A stretch of DNA of 64,000 nt, from NCBI GenBank assembly GCA_031763025.1, contig JASSKH010000041.1, positions 1,426,001-1,490,000 on the forward strand. The letters are read 5' to 3'. The notes under the pieces were generated by a model. The model was not told the origin of the DNA. It saw nothing but the letters and a program-made list of their open reading frames with translations, and did not search any database. This DNA is from Macrocystis pyrifera (lineage: Eukaryota > Sar > Phaeophyceae > Laminariales > Laminariaceae). This document shows positions 57,631 through 64,000 of the stretch, one piece after another. Numbering within the stretch: the first letter of the stretch is position 1; each line of letters starts with the position of its first letter. The position numbers and the translations under genes were made by a program.

Positions 57631-58597
57631 ATGAATAGTATTTTTCGAGAATACCTGGTAGTCATTAATATGGGTAGTAGGTAGGTTATGGGAGGGGCGC
57701 GAGGGTGCGTTGGTGTGCTCCTATTTCTCTAGGTGTGAGCGTAGGAGGGCGTAGTTTTGTTATCGGAGTGGCGTGATGCGTGATGGAATGGTTGCTGCAG
57801 GCGCGCTGGTCGACGCACGCGGCCAGCGTCCGATGCTCTCGGCTTTGCGCGCGTCCCACCTCGGCGCTTGGTGTTTGTTTGTGGCACGACAGAGCTGTAG
57901 CACGAGTACACTGCGTTCTTTTTTCTGTGTGCAATGCACAGGAGGCTGGGAGGACGTCGTGGTCCGCGCAGAATCGGTCAAAATTCACAAGTATCAGAAC
58001 GGATACTTGATACGACCAGCAGTAGCCAGTGAGTGGGAAGAGCAATATTCTACGTATGGTGTCTGAGGCACTCGCGATCTCGAGATGGACGGCGGCACGG
58101 CGGCGATACGTGATACGTGATACATTACTATCTGTAAATACCAGGCATGCTGTGTGTGTGTGAGTAGCGGTAAGACATATACCGATATGTACGTTCTCAG
58201 CGGTTCTCCAAAGCATATGCGGTTCAGAGCGGTTTGCATTTTCATCGCGGTTTCGAGATTTTTGTACAGGCCCCTGGTATTAATGGAAAACGCCTCCATG
58301 TATTAGTAGTGGAAACCCGATGTATTCGCAGTTTTTTTTTTTTTTTTCGGCAGCGGTTCTTCCAAGCGGTTTCCGCATTTGGCGATTTTGGGGTATCTCC
58401 GGTACGTACGTACGTCCTCACTTGCATTTTGCGGTACGAGTATTGTACATCCCTGGTACCTGGTATGCACTTACGTCGTATGCTGTATGTGTTCCGTGTT
58501 GCTTTCCGAACGAAAAATCGGAAAATCTCGAAACTTCGATGGACTCCGGAGGCTGAGTGTTTTTTGCTACTCGAGAGCTGTCTTATATTAGTTCAAC
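57631..58597. other. Intergenic, no gene recognised
   Basis: Frames at 57773-58066 (+) and 57686-58216 (-) show no family features. Nothing else was assigned. Confidence 0.3.
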
Positions 58598-58745
58598 CGA
58601 TCGGCAGATCGGTCGATACTCAACTTTGCAAGCTGCGTGAGCCGCGCGCGTCTTCCGTTATTTCCCTCGCGATTGACTACTGGCCAGTGACTCCCCTGGA
58701 TGCCACCAGGGTGGACGAGACGATGATACTTAGAGCTGTTTGTTT
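58598..58745 (+). repeat. Dispersed repeat, partner at 12862-13040
   Basis: Collinear with the intron copy from GTTCAACCGATCGG to GACGAGACGATGATAC. The flanks are unrelated. Confidence 0.6.
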
Positions 58746-58922
58746 TCTGTGCTGCATATCCCAGCAGCTGGTCCGTCGCGTGGATCCCCCGAGTGTTGTT
58801 TGTTTTGTCGGAAGCCAAGAGAGAAGTTGAGACGACGACGCCCAGCTGCTTCAACGTTTTCCCACACGTTGCCATCTGTTTGCCTGTTCATTGTCACGGA
58901 TGCGTTAACCCTTTTATTTGTA

Positions 58923-58995
58923 GAACTGCAGTCCCAATATGGGGACTGTCCGCTGCAAATTGAAGTAGTTGGTCCCCAGAACGGAACTGCGGTCC
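58923..58995. repeat. Small GGGACTGCGGT-type hairpin, copy 1
   Basis: GAACTGCAGTCCCAATATGG pairs imperfectly with the GTCCCCAGAACGGAACTGCG block at the other end. Sister copies are at 60201-60275 (better) and 20068-20120 (arms AGTGCGGTCC only). Confidence 0.55.
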
Positions 58996-60200
58996 TAACA
59001 TGGTTGACGTCTGACCTTTCCGAATTGGTCAGCTTTTCGCTTTTTTGTCCTCGTCCTTTTTTTTTTTCCAATATACAATACCGTAATATTGTTGCCCCCC
59101 CCCCCCCCCGCGGACGCCGATATTTTCGAGCTCGATAACTCCGTAACGAAGAAGGTGCCAACACCGTACGACACGTTTTCGGACAGCCCTCGACGAGGTC
59201 TGTTGAACGCCACTGTGAGAGGCTTTTCGGCGCTGACATTATTCTCGCGTTAGAGGACGTCGAGCTCGAAAAAGTCGGTCCGGGGCGTGGCGGGGGGGGT
59301 TTAATCGCGGTGTTCCTGCTGTATATCACGATATACTGCTTTGCAGTACGCAGGGAACCTTTCGATTTTTTTTGGGGAGAGGTTTTAGCTTTCCGCGTCT
59401 CGAACCCCCTCGCTGTGTTTCGCGTATTTCCGGTGAGCTGAGCCGAAAAGATCCTCCGCCCCCCCCCCAAAATGTTGAGGTGTGTGTGTTCTTGACATTC
59501 AGGGAGCACTGCCGAAGTGGGCTCCGATCGTATATACCAGGCGCGCACACCATCACGAGAGAAGCAGTCATCGTTTTTTTTCTGGTTTTGTTTTTCACGA
59601 GGCGGTGGGTATGTACTTGATATTAATGTCACTGGTCTTTGTAGTGTTGGCGAGTTGTATACCCTTCATGGGGAATGACCCCCGCAATTATCAGGGACGT
59701 GGTATCATAGCTGTGCTGCACCTTTTGTGTCAGTCCGGGGAAGAGACGACGATCGTTGATGTTCGTGTGGTGGTTTTAGGTTTGATTGCTCCTTTTTTAC
59801 TGCATGTCCGCGAGTCGTCACTCTGATAGCACCCTATCAATACACAGCAGGCGTGTTCCTCTCTGTGTTCACGACTACCGTGCGTTTCGTACGGTACAGG
59901 CAGCACTCCAGACAGCAACCGCTGTAGTCAGCAGCTACGAATTGGTTAGTGGTGGGAACGGGGAGAACTCTCATGTTGTAGTTTCGAGGATATACCCGCG
60001 GCGATGTTATTATGAAATAGTCCAGCTTGCGAATTGATTTATTTCGTCCTGTGTGCGCCGTCTTCGTCTGGTGTATCGTGTATTTTTAGGTAGCCGATTT
60101 TCGATTTTTTATACCTGGTATGGTTTTTTCGGATCTTCGTAGGGCTCCAGCAGCTGCTGTGTTTGTTTGTGTGACCACCGACTCCTTCGTTTGAGAGTTA
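58996..60200. other. Intergenic, no gene recognised
   Basis: Poly-C at 59095-59109 and C9 at 59459-59468. The frame at 58730-59632 (-) is 300 codons long but crosses homopolymers and repeat DNA, and shows no domain. Confidence 0.3.
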
Positions 60201-60275
60201 AGTACCGCAGTCCCGATTTGGGGACAAACCAGTCTAATTCCAAGTGATTTGTCCCCAAAACGGGACTGCGGTACT
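60201..60275. repeat. 75-bp hairpin element, 28-bp arms
   Basis: AGTACCGCAGTCCCG(A/T)TTTG then GGGACAAA is inverted with a single mismatch around a 19-bp loop. It is the best copy of a small family (others at 58923-58995 and 20068-20120) and is probably a MITE or an excised-element footprint. Confidence 0.7.
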
Positions 60276-62700
60276 AAAAGGGTCAATGTGAGAACAACAA
60301 CAACCAGTGTGGGGAACGTTTTTGAAGGCATTGAGTTAGTGGGATGTTTTACTAGGGGAGAGTTCGTTTCGCTTGGGTTTGGAGCTCGGTTCGAGTTAAT
60401 TCACGTCAGGTCGTAGATGATATCACTCTGTCTGAAAACGTTTGTGAGAACCCTTACGAAGGGTGTTGGAATGAGTAGCGACAATGTCGCACGTTTCCGT
60501 TCGGACAGAAGTGGTACTGCTGTCTACCACCACTCTGTTGGAAATGTAAGGACTGCTTAGGTATTGACATGAGTATCAAAACTCTCTTGCATTTTCCGGA
60601 CAGGGTGGCAATTTTTTGCTTGAAGTACTGTTTTGTGCTGTTTTGCAGGAGAACACGCCCTTGCCTTTTTTGCAAGTGCGGGGTTCGCTCGCTGCCGCAG
60701 GCAAGTGCCAGGACTCGAATCCCCACGGAGACGAAGCCACTTGCCGCTGGCATTGTAGTCTGGTGCTGGTGTTGCCGTGGTCTGGCCACACGCGCGCACT
60801 CGGTACCTGCGCCTCTGGCCTCTGGGCAGATTATGTGGTACATGTAGGGACAAAGCAAAGCAGCTTGCGCCGGCCCTGGCTTTCTACCCTCTCACAGGGA
60901 CTGAATGCAAGCCCCCAGAAACACAACCAAAAACACATATTCAAGGGGAAAACACACCGCCACACCATCAGGGTAATGGTCCGCCGCTTGCGTGAGCATC
61001 CGAGGTGCAACAGCGGTCTCTCTGTCTCGCGCGCGCGCCACCTATCGGTACATCTCGGCAAGCGGCTCGATCGCGGCGACCGCCCCCGCCGATCACCGAC
61101 GTTTGGCCCAACTAAATCCCTCCGAAGGTGGTGTTTGATTTTTCTGCTTCTACTTGGCGGAAATTCCCGGCCTACGGAGCATTTTGTTGGTTGGGAGTTT
61201 GTTGCCGGTACAACAAACAAAATCGCTACAAATGAATGACCTCACGTAAATTTTTTGCTTGGTGCAGCAGCAGGTGCTGTACCACGAGCTGGTGCGCGGA
61301 ACACACTTATTCTCAGCGGCGAGCCTTGCTTTAAAATCCCACCTGTCATACAATCGCCTATGCCCGAGGTTGTTCGAGGATGGTGTCACAATACGGTCCC
61401 ATGGCTTGCTCATGCTGCGCGTCTAGTGATTGTTGCTGGCGGAGCCATGGTGTAGGGGGCAGTGCAGGGTCAAAGACCGACAGCCGTAGTGCCGAGCCGT
61501 CGGTGGCCGCAGTGGCCGAATGGGGGATCTGCAGCAGTGTAGTTGTTTTTCCTCCGAAAACACTGCGCCGCTGGCGCACACGCACGGGACGAGTGTGCTC
61601 CCACGGATTGTGCCCCGGTGGGTGGCCCCATCGTCCGTACTCACTGCTGTAGGCGACGTGAGTAGTAACGACGAGAACCTGAAAGAAGAGGCAGACGTGG
61701 CCGGAGATGGACACTGCGACCCCCGTCCGGCCTTCCGCCTCTGACAATTCCGACGGCATCAGGCAGGATCGAATGAATGAATGCTGATGAATGCTGTGAG
61801 GAGTACGTACAGCTGTGAGTTTGCTGAACTTTACCTTACGGCTGGTATTATAGTTATTAGTTGGATTATTAGTTGGGTGTGTGGCCAAGTGTGTCGACTA
61901 ACTACGAACCTGACTTTTTTTTTTTTTTCTTGTCTTTTTTTTTTCTTTTCGAGTTTCCCAACATCGACAGACATCAAATCCGAGCGACAAACGCGCCATC
62001 CAGATGGATACAAAGACGCGGACTTCCTGTAAAACAAAAAAATGCGCGCAATTCATCGTAGCTGCAACACGAAGTACCTGGCCAACTAATTTCTTAAGGG
62101 CAACGGTGCTATTTATAGTCAGCCAAGTCACCGCCCCATATTAAAAGGCAAAAAAGAGACTGGGCATGGAGAGCAGCTTGTGCAGGTTAAAAAAAAGTTG
62201 GCGCGGCGTTGCTTGTGGTGCGAGGGAAAGTGCGACGCCTTCAGAGAGTGTTGCTGCTGTCAGTCAAGTCAGTCAGCCTGGTACTCCACGCGACGCCACG
62301 CCGGCCGGCGGGGAGAGGCACCCCGCCCTCCTCCCACACATATACAGACCCCTCCACGCCCCCCAGTTTTTTGGTAGTACATCCATACCGGGTATGCGCT
62401 TTGTGTACGTACGCGTGCACAGTTTACCTGGTGTAGGCTACCTTCGTTTTTTTTGCTTGTTTTTCTCTGTGAGGGGGGGGGTAAAAATCGTGTTGAGATG
62501 ACTTGGATAATGCACGGGAATGTCTCAGATGTGCACCGAAAGCTCTAGTGGTAAAAATCCCATATACTAGTGGTAAAATCCCTTATAAACAAAGGGTCTT
62601 GAGCGCATCACAGCAGTATCACGTGGGGATATGGAGATGCCGAGGGACTTAGCGCCGCCCAAGGGATCCCGCTGGCACACTAGACCGCTGAGGCCACACC
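60276..62700. other. Intergenic; hairpin at 60496-60608, otherwise unassigned
   Basis: Positions 60496-60608 hold a CCACCACTCTGTTGGAAATG...CATTTTCCGGACAGGGTGG hairpin of the family at 26962. The plus stretch 60616-61239 and the short plus frame around 61270-61430 (LYHELVRGTHLFSAASLALK) have protein-like composition, but no family was recognised and no splice model could be fixed. Confidence 0.3.
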
Positions 62701-63640
62701 CAAGCACTTGACAGACGGCACCTCTGGGTCTCTACGAGGCGCAGATGACGCACTGCGCCGTGTGGCGAGCCAGGGACTGGACACATTCCGGCCCAACATT
62801 GTCATACGGAGCAAAACTCCTTCGAGCTACTTGCTAATTACTTGCTCAAGGAAAGAGCACCCGGTCACTCTGTTGCATCAGCAAACTTCACAAAACTTCC
62901 ATCATGCAACACCGTCTAACACAAAGGCTGCACGGACACCCGGACACACCTCAAGCCCTCTGTCTACACGCGACGCCTCTACGGACGATGTATCTGCGTC
63001 CCTGGATATGCGTGGGTCGGCTTGTCGACGGCGCCAGTCAACTGTTCCCAGCAACGGTCCGAGTCTATTTTATGCGGTGCAATCTACGCCGAGTCTCACT
63101 TTGTTAAGCACCGAGCAGCCTGCACTCCTCAGCGCAGCGTAGCCCGCCACAGTAGTGCGGGACGCAGAGCTTAGCTGCCGTGTTCCACGACGAAGCGCGC
63201 CGCCCGCAAGGCCTCCGGTCTCCGACACGCCGCCGACTACTTGTAATCGTCACCTGTTGCTTTCTCATATGTACTGCTGTTGTTCTGCTGCTCTTGCGTT
63301 TTTCGTACCAGGTAAAAACACACCTGTAAAAATGGCAACGGCTGCGAAGGAAAGCCAATATACACGAAATACGAAACCACAGAAAAAAAATCAATTTGAA
63401 ATCGCGCCACCGCCGCACGCCTTCCCGTTGCGGCACTTCAAACTTGCAAGGCCCACCCAAACATCCCGACACAGCACGGCACGGCAGCGAGAAAAGTCAT
63501 CATTGTGTGGGCGCACAAGGGGATTGGATGCCCACAGGCAACGTCCTCGAAGCCAGAGGGCGACAGCAGGTCGTACAGGCCGCGGCCGCGAGGGTGGTAC
63601 TCATTCTAGTTTTTTTTTTTAACACCATGGTGAGATGCGC
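62701..63640. other. Intergenic, no gene recognised
   Basis: A 144-codon Ser/Thr-rich plus frame (62708-63142) shows no domain. Nothing else was assigned. Confidence 0.3.
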
Positions 63641-64000
63641 CATGCAGGGCAAGTGCGCCCACGCCGAGCTTGAGGGGGGACATCGCAACTGCAAGGCGTG
63701 CCATCAAACGGTACACAACCTCTGCTTCCCAAAGCAAGTGCGGTAGGCGACGACTGGGACTTGAAATTATTTTGCGGGCCCAGCGGGTCGTGCCTCCCCG
63801 AGTCATCGGTGAGCTCGATTGGTGTGTGCCCCGCGGGGTCGAAGTGCTCCCGCGCTTCCTCGTTCGGTGTAGCGTTCAAGTCCCAGTGGTCGCCGACTGC
63901 ATCCTGCTTATGAAAGCGGAGGTTTGTGTACCATGCGATGGCACACCTTGCAGTTGTGATGTCCCCCGTGAAGTTCGGGGTGGACGCACTTGCCGTGCAT
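63641..64000. repeat. Inverted duplication of a Cys/His-rich coding fragment at the window edge
   Basis: Positions 63649-63762 (+) and 63871-64000 (-) are diverged reverse complements around about 108 bp of non-repeated DNA. The plus copy encodes QGKCAHAELEGGHRNCKACH then QTVHNLCFPKQ; the minus copy encodes HGKCVHPELHGGHHNCKVCH then RMVH. The conserved Cys and His (C-x-H, GGH, NCK(A/V)CH, VH) suggest a small zinc-binding module, probably from a mobile element or a multigene family. The minus copy runs off the window. Confidence 0.5.

Noticed and set aside
58730-59632. 300-codon minus frame
   Set aside because: It runs through poly-C and hairpin repeats and shows no conserved domain or splice context.
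60616-61239. 207-codon plus frame
   Set aside because: Protein-like in parts, but no family, no conserved block and no splice model; left as unassigned.
61270-61430. Short plus frame resembling LYHELV of DEAH helicases
   Set aside because: Only five or six residues agree; the following TxxxxREV block expected in that family is absent.
62630-62705. A-box-like TGGCCTCAGCGG on minus
   Set aside because: No B box at tRNA or SINE distance and no cloverleaf could be drawn.

Overview
This is an intron-rich nuclear window from a eukaryote, most likely a brown alga or a related stramenopile (inference). The pointers are introns of 6 to 11 kb packed with repeats, GT-AG junctions, short interstitial telomere-like CCCTAA arrays, CTG/CAG-rich microsatellites and an SR protein of the SRSF1 type. 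No prokaryotic operons, rRNA genes or complete tRNA genes were seen.

Layout. 1-5180: dispersed repeats, one tRNA-headed SINE and a nest of Copia-like LTR fossils in both orientations. 7785-21173 (+): an SRSF1-like splicing factor in seven coding exons, phase-consistent, about 383 residues. Its 6.3-kb first intron holds a 1.53-kb foldback element, and its fifth and sixth introns hold very long G and C homopolymers on either side of exon 6. 21174-31800: no recognisable gene; small hairpin elements and degenerate TTCCATGGAAG arrays. 32040-34140 (+): a decayed LINE reverse transcriptase. 35983-36501 (-): an LTR with primer-binding site. 38441-50750 (-): a DNAJC17-like J-domain/RRM protein in two exons split by a 10.7-kb intron. 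That intron contains a 6.1-kb composite inverted-repeat element, itself hit by an 891-bp hAT-type transposon with a perfect 8-bp target duplication and by a 538-bp insert with telomere-like repeats. 51394-about 52284 (+): the first exon(s) of an acidic, Gly-rich RNA-binding protein that ends inside a PTB/hnRNP-type RRM, divergent from the DNAJC17-like gene across 643 bp. 52300-64000: repeats, two further SINE copies and, at the right edge, an inverted duplication of a Cys/His-rich coding fragment.

How it works together. All three recognisable host genes belong to pre-mRNA splicing or RNA binding: an SR factor, a spliceosome-associated J protein and a PTB-like RRM protein. Most of the rest is transposon debris, much of it palindromic. 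The most unusual material is the inverted-repeat DNA inside the two giant introns, the homopolymers around the RS-domain exon, and two short TAC...GTA motifs that recur far above chance.
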